NCBI GenBank assembly: GCA_013821605.1
Contig: JACDGP010000010.1
Location: forward strand, 1-64,000
Length of the DNA stretch: 64,000 nucleotides
DNA from: Herpetosiphonaceae bacterium
Lineage (GTDB): Bacteria; Chloroflexota; Chloroflexia; Chloroflexales; Kallotenuaceae
Direction: 5' to 3'
In this document: one piece after another, positions 45,201 through 52,008 of the stretch
Layout: the number at the start of each line of letters is the position of its first letter
How positions within the stretch are numbered: position 1 is the stretch's first letter
Program-made: the position numbers and the translations under genes
Notes under the pieces: model-generated
The model's input: the letters and a program-made list of their open reading frames with translations, nothing else
Database searches by the model: none
What the model was told of the DNA's origin: nothing

Positions 45201-46295
45201 CTGCTGACGGGCAGCGATGACAACACGGCTCAACTCTGGGAAATGCGGTCGGTCCACCTTCCCCGATTAATCGGCCATACTGCTGGAGTGCGTCGCGTGG
45301 TCTTTGCGCCGGATGGGGGATCGGTCCTCACGGCAAGCGACGATGGCACGGCACGACTATGGGATGTGAAGACGGGGCAGGAGATCCGTCGCTTCACCGG
45401 CCATACCAGTGCCATCTCAAGCGTTGCCATCTCGCCGGATGGGAGCTTGGTGTTGACCGGGAGTGAAGACCGTACCGCCTGCCTCTGGGATGCGAAGACA
45501 GCGCGGCAGATCCGCTGCTTTCCCGGTCATACCGATGCCGTCTCGAGTGTTGCCTTCTCGCCCGATGGTGCTGCTGTGCTCACTGGGAGCGTTGATCGTA
45601 CGGGTCGCCTATACAATGCACGCACCGGGGCGTTCCTCCGCGCGTTGAACGGTAAGCACGGGGACTGGGTAAATGCGGTGGCCTTCTCACCCGACGGTCG
45701 CTTGGCGCTGACCGGGAGTGATGACCGCACGGTGGAGGTGTGGGATGTAGCGACGGGGAAGGGCATCGTGACCTTGGCAGGCCACACCGGGAATGTGTTC
45801 GACGCCGTGTTTTCGCCGGATGGGAAGACAGTCCTAACGGGCAGCAAAGACGACACTGCGCGACTGTGGGATGTGCAGACTGGCAACGAGGTACATCGGT
45901 TCGTGGGGCATACCGGGCAGATCAGGGCCGTCGCCTTTGCCCCTCAAGGGAAGACAATCTTGACGGGCAGCGAGGATGGCACCGCCCGCTTGTGGGATGT
46001 GCAATCGGGCAGCGAACTGCGACGCTTCACCGGCCATGTAGCGGAGGTGCTCACCGTTGCCTTCTCGTCGGATGGGCGTAGGATCGTCACGGGGAGTGCT
46101 GATGGCACGGCCCAACTGTGGGACACGGACTATCACGACACCATTCGATCGCTCTGCAGCCGGCTGCACCGCGATCTATCAAGCGAGGAGCGGGTGCAAT
46201 ACGGCATCCGCGACCAAACACCGACGTGTCCGTCCGCAGCGCAGTCGGCCACACTGGTGCCAACGAGGAGTACCAATTCGCCTACACAGCCATGA
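42219..46295 (+). CDS. HTH-nSTAND1 NTPase-WD40 protein, intact copy C
   Basis: 1358 residues from ATG 42219 (GGAG upstream; the frame opens at 42135). Residues 1-65: XRE-type helix-turn-helix (ALDLTQEQLARRVGCAMMTI). Disordered linker to about 165. nSTAND1 NTPase about 165-560: NPFKGLRAFGSADVADFFGR, Walker A VGPSGSGKSSV, Walker B LVLVIDQFEELFTLV, and VTLRADFLDHVLQ. A hydrophobic helix (FLAATLASFLAVVTVLSLLLL) near 650, then 14 WD40 repeats (two propellers). STAND proteins act as ATP-dependent switches that oligomerise on ligand sensing; here a DNA-binding HTH replaces the usual effector. Blades 5/6 and 8/9 share a 42-bp identical stretch. Homologous to broken copy A. Confidence 0.92.
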   Translation: MDDPVSFGQWLKRRRKALDLTQEQLARRVGCAMMTIQKIEADERRPSREIAVLLAEQLEVPLDDRPTFVRMARGSLQANPSIPLPVPPLPQPHSPHDPGNQITKGYDIQVRSGSGTTSSHQHDRPSDPAGSAPLQDDLEAPTTTNMAGRGNDASLQVPLPNPFKGLRAFGSADVADFFGRDVLIARLIERFAEQDEVPRLLAIVGPSGSGKSSVVRAGLLPALRRGALPGSEQWFLVEVTPGTHPLEELEAALLRVAVNPPPSLLEQLEADTRGLVRAVKRLLPPDEAVELVLVIDQFEELFTLVAEERLRAHLLASLVAAAQDPRSRLRLVVTLRADFLDHVLQYIQFGDLIRCGMELVLPLGPDELEQAISRPVERVGLALEPGLTAVIIRDVNDQPGALPLLQYALSELFERKADHTLTLQDYRASGGVLGALTRRADDLYAALAVPTQEVARQLFLRLITLGDGVEDTRRRVRQSELPGDPTALATVTATYGRYRLLTFDRDPMTREPTVEVAHEALIRSWPRLRAWLDQSRDDLWAQRQLLIATDEWAGAGHDATFLATGARLARFSMLATSGTVALNTQEQAFLQESTAERERQATVERERQAREAMLQRRATNRLRFLAATLASFLAVVTVLSLLLLASRNDAIVQRKQAVDNAVTAVANLARSEAQRLAAEAGVLYQGSGNADVVALLSIRSIQAQYSPQGDAALTNATLLDYPHQVFVGHRAPLQTVAWTPDGKAVLTGSQDGTALLWDLQTAKIRQTFNVGSAVTSVVVSPNGQDVLIGSFGGTVQLWELATAKPLRSFSGTSGPIATVAFAPDGRHVLSTSEDTAFLWDAQTGQVVQKFVGHASGLWSVAISSDGRTVLTASDDTTARLWNAATGQEIQTFRGHTKAVETAVFSPDGEAVLTGSDDKTARLWDVKTGQEIRRFTGHTDIVYGAIFSPDGHQVVTASGDRTTRVWARDTGQELQRFTGHTTMVRSVVFSPDGQFLLTGSDDNTAQLWEMRSVHLPRLIGHTAGVRRVVFAPDGGSVLTASDDGTARLWDVKTGQEIRRFTGHTSAISSVAISPDGSLVLTGSEDRTACLWDAKTARQIRCFPGHTDAVSSVAFSPDGAAVLTGSVDRTGRLYNARTGAFLRALNGKHGDWVNAVAFSPDGRLALTGSDDRTVEVWDVATGKGIVTLAGHTGNVFDAVFSPDGKTVLTGSKDDTARLWDVQTGNEVHRFVGHTGQIRAVAFAPQGKTILTGSEDGTARLWDVQSGSELRRFTGHVAEVLTVAFSSDGRRIVTGSADGTAQLWDTDYHDTIRSLCSRLHRDLSSEERVQYGIRDQTPTCPSAAQSATLVPTRSTNSPTQP
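44991..45032 (+). repeat. 42-bp direct repeat within WD40 coding region (first copy)
   Basis: Identical to 45366-45407, 375 bases away, i.e. 125 codons or three blades. It encodes VKTGQEIRRFTGHT. Flanking blades differ, so the identity suggests recent conversion or duplication of a blade boundary. Confidence 0.85.
45366..45407 (+). repeat. 42-bp direct repeat within WD40 coding region (second copy)
   Basis: Second copy of the perfect repeat at 44991-45032, in the same reading frame. Confidence 0.85.
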
Positions 46296-46381
46296 TTTCA
46301 TCGCTACTTGCAGCTTAGCTCTGCCCTTGATAGACTAGACTCGCTGTGAACGGCGTCGGTAGCCGGTAAGGAGGACGACCT

Positions 46382-46849
46382 ATGGCGACTTTGACGAACC
46401 TGAGTGCTTTACGCGAAACCGGTGCGCTCGATGATTTGATCCGGCGTGTTCATCAGGACAAAGAAGATTTTGTGATCGAGGATTTGACGATGCCGGTTGC
46501 GGCGGTGGTCGATATTAACAAGTTCCAATTGCTTAATGATCTGCTGAGTAAGGCGGATTCATCGACTGTGAGCGGTGGTGATGATCCGATGATTCTGGGC
46601 TCGAACGTCACGGTTCGCGAAGTTGCCGAACGGCACTTGGCCGGTGATTCGATGGATGATCTGCGGCATCGCTTTGGGCTGTTACGTTTGTCACAAATTC
46701 ATGCTGCGCTGGCGTATTACTATGATCATAGCGAGCAGATCGACCGGTTGATCCTGGCGCGGCGTAATGAGCGTTCGGCGGCACAGCCGGGAGCGAGCTT
46801 GAGGGCTGCGGCGGATGGTGCGACCAGCGATACGGAACAAACAGAATAG
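46382..46849 (+). CDS. Phd/antitoxin-like plus DUF433-type domain protein, no adjacent toxin
   Basis: 155 residues. N-terminus (LSALRETGALDDLIRRVHQD, then DFVIEDLTMPVAAVVDINKF) resembles Phd/YefM-type antitoxins. The middle (DPMILGSNVTVREVAERHLA, MDDLRHRFGLLRLSQIHAAL, AYYYDHSEQID) matches the DUF433 pattern, a winged-helix-like domain of antitoxins. The C-terminal 30 residues are disordered. AAGGAGG precedes ATG. No PIN or RelE gene lies beside it; instead a ROK kinase starts 27 bases downstream, so the two are probably co-transcribed. Function as regulator or antitoxin is inference. Confidence 0.75.
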   Translation: MATLTNLSALRETGALDDLIRRVHQDKEDFVIEDLTMPVAAVVDINKFQLLNDLLSKADSSTVSGGDDPMILGSNVTVREVAERHLAGDSMDDLRHRFGLLRLSQIHAALAYYYDHSEQIDRLILARRNERSAAQPGASLRAAADGATSDTEQTE

Positions 46850-46876
46850 GATCTGATGTTGGCGAAGGAGCCTGCA

Positions 46877-47851
46877 ATGCAACCGTCACTCGAACGTGTC
46901 CAACAGTGGCTCGCACGCGCCGGAGATGCGCTGGTGGGTGGCCAAGGAACTCTGGTTGGCCTCGACATCGGCAGCTATGGTCTGCGTGCTGTGCTGGCGG
47001 ACCTGCAGACCGGCCAACTTTTTACGGCTAACGCCGGGCTACCAACTGGGGATGCCAATGCTACGGTTGAGGCTGCCCAGCAGTTGGTGCAGGATTTGAT
47101 TGGGCAAAGTGGTCGTGATCAGCGCCATCTGACACGCATCGGGATTGGCTTTGGTGGGCCCGTGGATGCCGATAGTGGCGTGACGCGGGTTTCCTACCGG
47201 CAGGCGGGCTGGGAGCATTTCCCACTGGCCGCGCGTTTCGAAGCGGCCTTTGATGCGCCGATCCTGGTTGACAACGATGCCAACGTCACGGCTTTGGCCG
47301 AGGCTATGTGTGGAGCCGGCACGGAGGCGCGGGATCTGTTCTACCTACATCTGAGTTCGGGCGTGGGGGGTGGCGTGGTCGTTAATGGGCGGCTGTACCA
47401 TGGTGCCACGACCTCCGCAGGTGAGGTCGGTCATGCGACGGTTGACCGGCATGGCCCACCCTGCTCGTGCGGTGGCCACGGACATGTTGAGTCGTATGTT
47501 TCGATCAAGGCGTTGCTGCGGCGCTTGGGTGAGTTGGGGGTCACGAGCGAGGATATTCACGCGATCTTTGCTGCCGATGCCGCTGCTAAGCAAACTGTTG
47601 CTGAAGCGGCGGAGCTGCTGGGCGCGGTGTTAGCGAATGTGGTGATCTTGACCGATCCGCAGTTGATCGTGATCGGTGGCATTGTCGCGCGTACTGGTGG
47701 GGTAGCGTTTCTTGAGCAGATTCGAGCGCAGATGGAGGCGGCACTCCCGCCAACCTTCGCCCATCCGATTCCGGTGCTCCCGGCGAGCTTCGGTTCGGAT
47801 AGCGTCGCGGTCGGCGGCTTAGCCCTGGCGCTGGCGAGTCTACAAGAATAA
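46877..47851 (+). CDS. ROK family sugar kinase (glucokinase-like)
   Basis: ATP-dependent sugar kinase or ROK repressor-like protein, 324 residues from ATG 46877 (AAGGAG at 6 bases; upstream TTG/ATG 46856 is weaker). Phosphate-1 LVGLDIGSYGLRAVLAD, IGIGFGGPVD, VDNDANVTALAEA with catalytic Asp, LHLSSGVGGGVVVNGRLYHG, GEVGHATVD, and the zinc-site region PCSCGGHGHVESY. The third zinc Cys of the usual CxCGxxGCxE is His here, which can still bind metal. No DNA-binding N-terminus, so a kinase is likelier than a repressor. Substrate unknown. Confidence 0.88.
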   Translation: MQPSLERVQQWLARAGDALVGGQGTLVGLDIGSYGLRAVLADLQTGQLFTANAGLPTGDANATVEAAQQLVQDLIGQSGRDQRHLTRIGIGFGGPVDADSGVTRVSYRQAGWEHFPLAARFEAAFDAPILVDNDANVTALAEAMCGAGTEARDLFYLHLSSGVGGGVVVNGRLYHGATTSAGEVGHATVDRHGPPCSCGGHGHVESYVSIKALLRRLGELGVTSEDIHAIFAADAAAKQTVAEAAELLGAVLANVVILTDPQLIVIGGIVARTGGVAFLEQIRAQMEAALPPTFAHPIPVLPASFGSDSVAVGGLALALASLQE

Positions 47852-47863
47852 CGGGAGGCAAGC

Positions 47864-48874
47864 TTACTGCTCGGCGACCGTCCAGGCTTGAACCCCACCA
47901 GTGGTGAAGGAGAAGGGCCGGACGCGCACGCCATAGTCGATAAGGGCCTCTTCTAGCTCCAAGCGGCGCTCGAAGGGGCAACAAAAACACATAAAGCCAC
48001 CGCCACCTGCGCCGGATAATTTGCCACCCCAGGCACCGTGCTTGCGCGCCAGTGCGTACACCTCGTCTACGGTCGTGGATGCAATATGGGGGGAAAAGGC
48101 CTTCTTCACCTGCCAAGCTGCGTCAAGGAGCCGTCCAAAGTCGGGAATGCGCTGCGTCCGCAAGAGCTTGACCGCTTCGTCGACAAAGGCCTTGGTTTCG
48201 TGGTGATACTGCAGGGTGTCGCCATGCTGCATGCGGCGGACCTGATCATCAACGACATGGTGCGTTAGCATGCCACGGTCACCGATGAAGCCGATCACGA
48301 GACTCGACTCGAGCTCTAAGAGTGCTGCAGGTGCGGAAACGACCGGCTCGACAATTACGTGATCGGCATTAAAATGATACACATTCATGCCACCAAAGGC
48401 TGCCGCATATTGATCCTGCCAGCCCCCCGGAATGCCTAGGTCTTCGCGTTCGATGCGATACGCCAGGCGTGCCAATTCGTGCGGCCCCAACTCCAGGCCA
48501 AAGGATAAGTCGACCAGCTTCAACATCGCTACGACGAGCGCCGATGATGAGCCCAAGCCAGAGCCGGGCGGCACGTCGCTGAACATCACCACCTCGACGC
48601 CATCGATAGCAGGATGCGCGTTCATGACTGCTTCGGGTAGAGGAAGGTTACCATCCCATGTGCGTCCAGTGACCGTGTGGGTGATCGTTTGGAGATCGAG
48701 AGAGCGAATCGTTACCCCCGGCCGCTCCGTCGGACGGAGCATACAACGCACGTAGGTGTCGATGGTACAGTTGAGCACTTTGCCGCCATAGAGTTCGGGG
48801 TAGGGGCTGACATCGGTGCCTCCGCCAAAGAAACCGATCCGCATCGGTGCTTTTGCTTTATAGATCCTAGACAT
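47864..48874 (-). CDS. GHMP kinase, D-glycero-D-manno-heptose 7-phosphate kinase-like
   Basis: 336 residues from ATG 48874, overlapping the translin-like gene by 8 bases. KAKAPMRIGFFGGGTDVSPY is the GHMP N-terminal signature of the heptose-7-phosphate kinase (HddA) group, then VPPGSGLGSSSALVVAMLKL (ATP loop), IPGGWQDQYAAAFGGMNVYHF, and the C-terminal GAWGGKLSGAGGGGFMCF. It phosphorylates a sugar at the anomeric carbon to feed a nucleotide-sugar pathway (GDP-heptose in characterised cases). The partner isomerase, phosphatase and guanylyltransferase are not in the window. Fucokinase-like activity is an alternative. Last gene of the mfd operon. Confidence 0.88.
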   Translation of the reverse strand: MSRIYKAKAPMRIGFFGGGTDVSPYPELYGGKVLNCTIDTYVRCMLRPTERPGVTIRSLDLQTITHTVTGRTWDGNLPLPEAVMNAHPAIDGVEVVMFSDVPPGSGLGSSSALVVAMLKLVDLSFGLELGPHELARLAYRIEREDLGIPGGWQDQYAAAFGGMNVYHFNADHVIVEPVVSAPAALLELESSLVIGFIGDRGMLTHHVVDDQVRRMQHGDTLQYHHETKAFVDEAVKLLRTQRIPDFGRLLDAAWQVKKAFSPHIASTTVDEVYALARKHGAWGGKLSGAGGGGFMCFCCPFERRLELEEALIDYGVRVRPFSFTTGGVQAWTVAEQ

Positions 48875-49502
48875 GTTGTAACCCATGACGTAAGGCATCG
48901 AGCAGGGCTTGTTGCTGGACACTGGTCGTTAGATCGCCGCGGGTACGCTCCAGGACGGCGCGGAGGGCATCGGTGGTGCGGCGCAGACCACCGGTCAGGG
49001 CATCGGGATAATCCACGGTCACCAACAAGCTATAGATTTCATCCATACGCCCAAGCAGGCGCTCATGCTCGGCACCGCGTTCCGCATCGCTCCCGGCGCG
49101 GAGACTGTCGAGAAGGTAGCGACGCAGTTCACTCGCGGCTTCAGCTAGGCCGTTCAGATAAGCCGCCGGCTCGATCTCCAGCTCCACATGGGTTGGGACC
49201 GGCAGATCGCGCACCAATGCCAGCAGCAGGCGGGCCTCAGCATATTCCTTCAGGGCGTCCTGTACATAGCCAGTATGGTATAAGCCGGGAAAGGGTGCAA
49301 GTTGCTCGCGCAAGGATGCTGCGCTGGTACGGGTGGTCGTGCCGAGCTGATCGGCCTCTTCCCAGTTATGGCGGTGGATCGCGCGAATCGTGTTGGCGCA
49401 TTGGCGGATCAACGCTCGTGATAAGACCAGCGCTGCTTCACGCGTTGCGTTGCGCGACTCTAAGGCGGCCAAGGCCGCTTCTCCGGCCAACGAAATCGAC
49501 AT
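48867..49502 (-). CDS. Translin family protein
   Basis: 211 residues from ATG 49502 (GGAG at 6 bases; ATG 49514 is too close to its AGGAG). All-helical pattern of translin/TRAX: LSRALIRQCANTIRAIHRHN, YHTGYVQDALKEYAEARLLL, PAAYLNGLAEAASELRRYLL, MDEIYSLLVTVDYPDALTGG, LRRTTDALRAVLERTRGDLT. In eukaryotes translin/TRAX binds and cleaves small RNA; archaeal and some bacterial homologues exist with poorly known roles. Acids in the DALKEYAEA helix sit where TRAX has catalytic residues. It lies between a DUF218-like gene and a sugar kinase. Assignment is by motif recollection. Confidence 0.8.
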   Translation of the reverse strand: MSISLAGEAALAALESRNATREAALVLSRALIRQCANTIRAIHRHNWEEADQLGTTTRTSAASLREQLAPFPGLYHTGYVQDALKEYAEARLLLALVRDLPVPTHVELEIEPAAYLNGLAEAASELRRYLLDSLRAGSDAERGAEHERLLGRMDEIYSLLVTVDYPDALTGGLRRTTDALRAVLERTRGDLTTSVQQQALLDALRHGLQHV

Positions 49503-49534
49503 ATGTTGCTCCATACTCCTGGGTTGTCGCGAGG

Positions 49535-50101
49535 TCAGCGTTGTGCAGAAGCGCTCGCGAGCACATAGGTGAAATAGCGACCAACTTCGTCCACGACCGC
49601 GCCTAGATCGATGGCGGACGTGCGGCTGGTTGGTGCTCCGCGCAACGGTAGCCCCCGATCATGCGCCATTTTGAGCAAGCGTAGAATTTCAACCGGCTCG
49701 GCAATTAACAGGGCGTCGATGGGCCGTCCGGTAGCAAAGGCGGAGTGTAGCTGGTCGAGCTGGGCCTGCTGTGACGGTGCACGGATCATTTGGAGCTTGT
49801 CGGCTTGCACGCCACGATTGAGCAAGATAGCTTGGGCCTGAGCTGGCGCTTGGCCGACGACGATGATGCGCGAGATATGGCTGTTGAGATACAGACTGGT
49901 GGCACGCTCAACGCGTGCGGCACGACTGAGTGCATCGCCATCGCTCATAAGCACGGCCGTATCGGCCCGGTCGGCTTCATCGCGGCTTCCTTGCACGACA
50001 ATTGCCCCGCCAGTACCAGTGAGGACGAGCGCGATCAAGAACAGTAACCCCAAAACACGCCGCACGGCGCGCCATATGAGCTGTGCTATAACGGGTCGCA
50101 T
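49535..50101 (-). CDS. Membrane-anchored DUF218/YdcF-like protein, degenerate
   Basis: 188 residues from ATG 50101 (AAGGAC upstream). One N-terminal membrane helix (VLGLLFLIALVLTGTGGAIVV) and an outer domain with YdcF/DUF218-like order: ADTAVLMSDGDALSRAARVE, ATSLYLNSHISRIIVVGQ, AQAILLNRGVQADKLQMI, then IDALLIAEPVEILRLLKMA. The family's usual acidic ExxS/T motifs after the first strand are not clear. DUF218 members act on envelope lipid carriers or sugars. It lies 23 bases after the GT2 gene in the same operon. Confidence 0.72.
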   Translation of the reverse strand: MRPVIAQLIWRAVRRVLGLLFLIALVLTGTGGAIVVQGSRDEADRADTAVLMSDGDALSRAARVERATSLYLNSHISRIIVVGQAPAQAQAILLNRGVQADKLQMIRAPSQQAQLDQLHSAFATGRPIDALLIAEPVEILRLLKMAHDRGLPLRGAPTSRTSAIDLGAVVDEVGRYFTYVLASASAQR

Positions 50102-50123
50102 AGCAAGTCCTTGCATAGAAGGA

Positions 50124-51122
50124 TCAGTCTTCGAGATCGTGGCTGTTGGCAGTGTCAAGAGTGTTTCCAAGTTCGGCGCGGCGCTGGCGGTACAGCAATT
50201 CTTCGAGCAAACGGCGATTGCCGCCGATGCGGTCGGCCAGCAAGCCTATCAGGAATACCAAAAAACCAATCACCAATAAGACGCCCCCCAGAATCAGCGC
50301 CTGGGTGTTGTCGGCCCGGACTGTACCAAAAAGTTGGGGGAAACGGCGCGCGATAAACACGTAGCTGGCGCGCAGGAGAAATGCCAGGCTGGCAAGCAAA
50401 AAGGGCAGCGCGATATAGAAAAAGGTGCGCAGTGGCTCATAGGTCGCGTAGGTCCGCACAATCGTGCTCGATTGGCGCTTAACGAAGTTCCAGTTGCCAC
50501 GATGCAACTTCGAAGGCCGTGTCGGGCTGGCACCGACCGGAACATCTGTCACAATCAGCCGGCGCTTGCCGGCCTGGATCAGCGACTCGATGGTATACGA
50601 AAAGTCACTGGTTACGAAAATGCGCAGGGCTGCTTCACGGCTGAGAGCACGAAAGCCGCTCACCGCGTCCGGCACATCAGTACCGGAGGCCCAGCGTACC
50701 ACACCGCTGCCGATCTTTTGTAGCAGCTTCTTTTGCGTCGTGAAATGCTCGAGATCCTTGGTTTGACGATTACCAATCACAATATCGGCGGTGCCTTGGA
50801 CGATCGGTTTGACCAAGGCCGGAATATCACTGCCGGCGTATTGGCCGTCGCCATCGGTGTTGACGATGATATCAGCACCGAGTCGCAGGGCCGTATCGAT
50901 ACCGGTCTGATAGGTGAGCGGCAGCCCTTTTCGTGCGGTATGGCGTGCAACATGATCGGCCCCATATGCCCAGGCAATATCTGAGGTACCATCCTGTGAT
51001 CCGTCGTCGATCACCAGCACTTCGATCACGTCAATGCCTGGAATCGCGCGTGGAAGCCCCTTGAGCACCGCAGGTAGAGTCGGAGCTTCGTTATACGCCG
51101 GAATTTGAATAATAAGCTTCAT
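50124..51122 (-). CDS. Polyprenol-phosphate GT2 glycosyltransferase with two C-terminal membrane helices
   Basis: DPM1-like enzyme, 332 residues, transferring a sugar from a nucleotide donor to polyprenyl phosphate on the inner face of the membrane. GT-A motifs: IIQIPAYNEAPTLPAVLKGL, VLVIDDGSQDGTSDIA, DIIVNTDGDGQYAGSDIPAL (DxD), and DAVSGFRALSREAALRI. Two membrane helices close it (FFYIALPFLLASLAFLL and ALILGGVLLVIGFLVFLIGL). ATG 51122 overlaps the acyltransferase stop (ATGA). Its product could be the donor for the GT-C enzymes at 12792-17976. Confidence 0.9.
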   Translation of the reverse strand: MKLIIQIPAYNEAPTLPAVLKGLPRAIPGIDVIEVLVIDDGSQDGTSDIAWAYGADHVARHTARKGLPLTYQTGIDTALRLGADIIVNTDGDGQYAGSDIPALVKPIVQGTADIVIGNRQTKDLEHFTTQKKLLQKIGSGVVRWASGTDVPDAVSGFRALSREAALRIFVTSDFSYTIESLIQAGKRRLIVTDVPVGASPTRPSKLHRGNWNFVKRQSSTIVRTYATYEPLRTFFYIALPFLLASLAFLLRASYVFIARRFPQLFGTVRADNTQALILGGVLLVIGFLVFLIGLLADRIGGNRRLLEELLYRQRRAELGNTLDTANSHDLED

Positions 51123-51982
51123 GTGATTCCCCAGACCGCGTTGGTCAGCAACCACTGACTCGGATCGGAGCGGATATAGGCTTCGAGCACGCGGATCACG
51201 CCCGCCGTTGTGGCATGCGCGGCTGCGGCTGGGGTTGGGCCGCCGGCCGGCTGGAGCGGCGGATCGATCATGACCCGTGAGCGATTATCAGGGCAGCGGG
51301 AGACGTATACCGGTAGTAGCGATGCTCCCGTGCGTAGAGCAAGCGTAGCGGCACCAACCGGTAGATCGACCGGCGCATCAAAGAAGTCAATGGTCGTTGA
51401 TGCTGCTGCCACCAGACGATCTTGGGCTAGGACGACCGCCCCGCCGGCTCGTAGCGTTTGCAAGATGCGGCGGGTCACGCTGTGGTCAACCGGGACAAGC
51501 GTGACGTGCTCCCGACGGCGCAGGGTATTCAAAAGCGTGTGCACCGCCGGGTCGGTCATTTGCTCCACCACCACGAAGAGTTGAATATCGAGCGCACGTG
51601 CGATAGGCTCGAAGGCCAGCGAGTAGTTGCCAGAATGGAGGGTCACGGCTATTATGCCTTTGCCGCGTGCCAGCGCCCGCCGGGCATTCTCTAGTCCCTC
51701 GATCTGATACAAGGCATCGAGTTGTGCCGGGTGGATGGTGTGCGCCCGTAACAAATCATAATAGTTCTTCAATAGGTTGACGAACACGCCACGCGCCAGC
51801 TTCCTCACTTCTTCCGCACCGGCTTCCGGGCGCACATGCTGCATGTTGGCCTTGACTGCAGACCAAGCCGGCATACCAGGAGCCAAAACTGCCGCACCTT
51901 CACAAAACCGGTATGCGAGCGATGGCGGAACGTGGGGTAAAACGTGGGTCAGGAGGCGTAGTGCTTTAGCGGCGTCAAACAT
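51119..51982 (-). CDS. LpxL/PatA-type lysophospholipid or glycolipid acyltransferase
   Basis: 287 residues from ATG 51982 (the frame extends to 52225 inside the monooxygenase gene). Family order: ALRLLTHVLPHVPPSLAYRF, VKANMQHVRPEAGAEEVRKL, VFVNLLKNYYDLLR, LENARRALARGKGIIAVTLH, then AGGAVVLAQDRL and VDLPVGAATLALRTGASLLPV. The catalytic His is in TLHSGNYSLAFE, where the acidic residue of the usual His-x4-Asp/Glu is replaced by Ser; a Glu lies four residues further. With the adjacent polyprenol GT2 this suggests a phosphatidylinositol-mannoside-like or other glycolipid. Confidence 0.84.
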   Translation of the reverse strand: MFDAAKALRLLTHVLPHVPPSLAYRFCEGAAVLAPGMPAWSAVKANMQHVRPEAGAEEVRKLARGVFVNLLKNYYDLLRAHTIHPAQLDALYQIEGLENARRALARGKGIIAVTLHSGNYSLAFEPIARALDIQLFVVVEQMTDPAVHTLLNTLRRREHVTLVPVDHSVTRRILQTLRAGGAVVLAQDRLVAAASTTIDFFDAPVDLPVGAATLALRTGASLLPVYVSRCPDNRSRVMIDPPLQPAGGPTPAAAAHATTAGVIRVLEAYIRSDPSQWLLTNAVWGIT

Positions 51983-52008
51983 ATATCGGTATCCGATTGT
52001 ACTGCGAT

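Noticed and set aside
48677-49606. 309-codon open frame on the plus strand
   Set aside because: Antisense to the translin-like and GHMP kinase genes; composition is Arg/His/Pro-rich shadow sequence.
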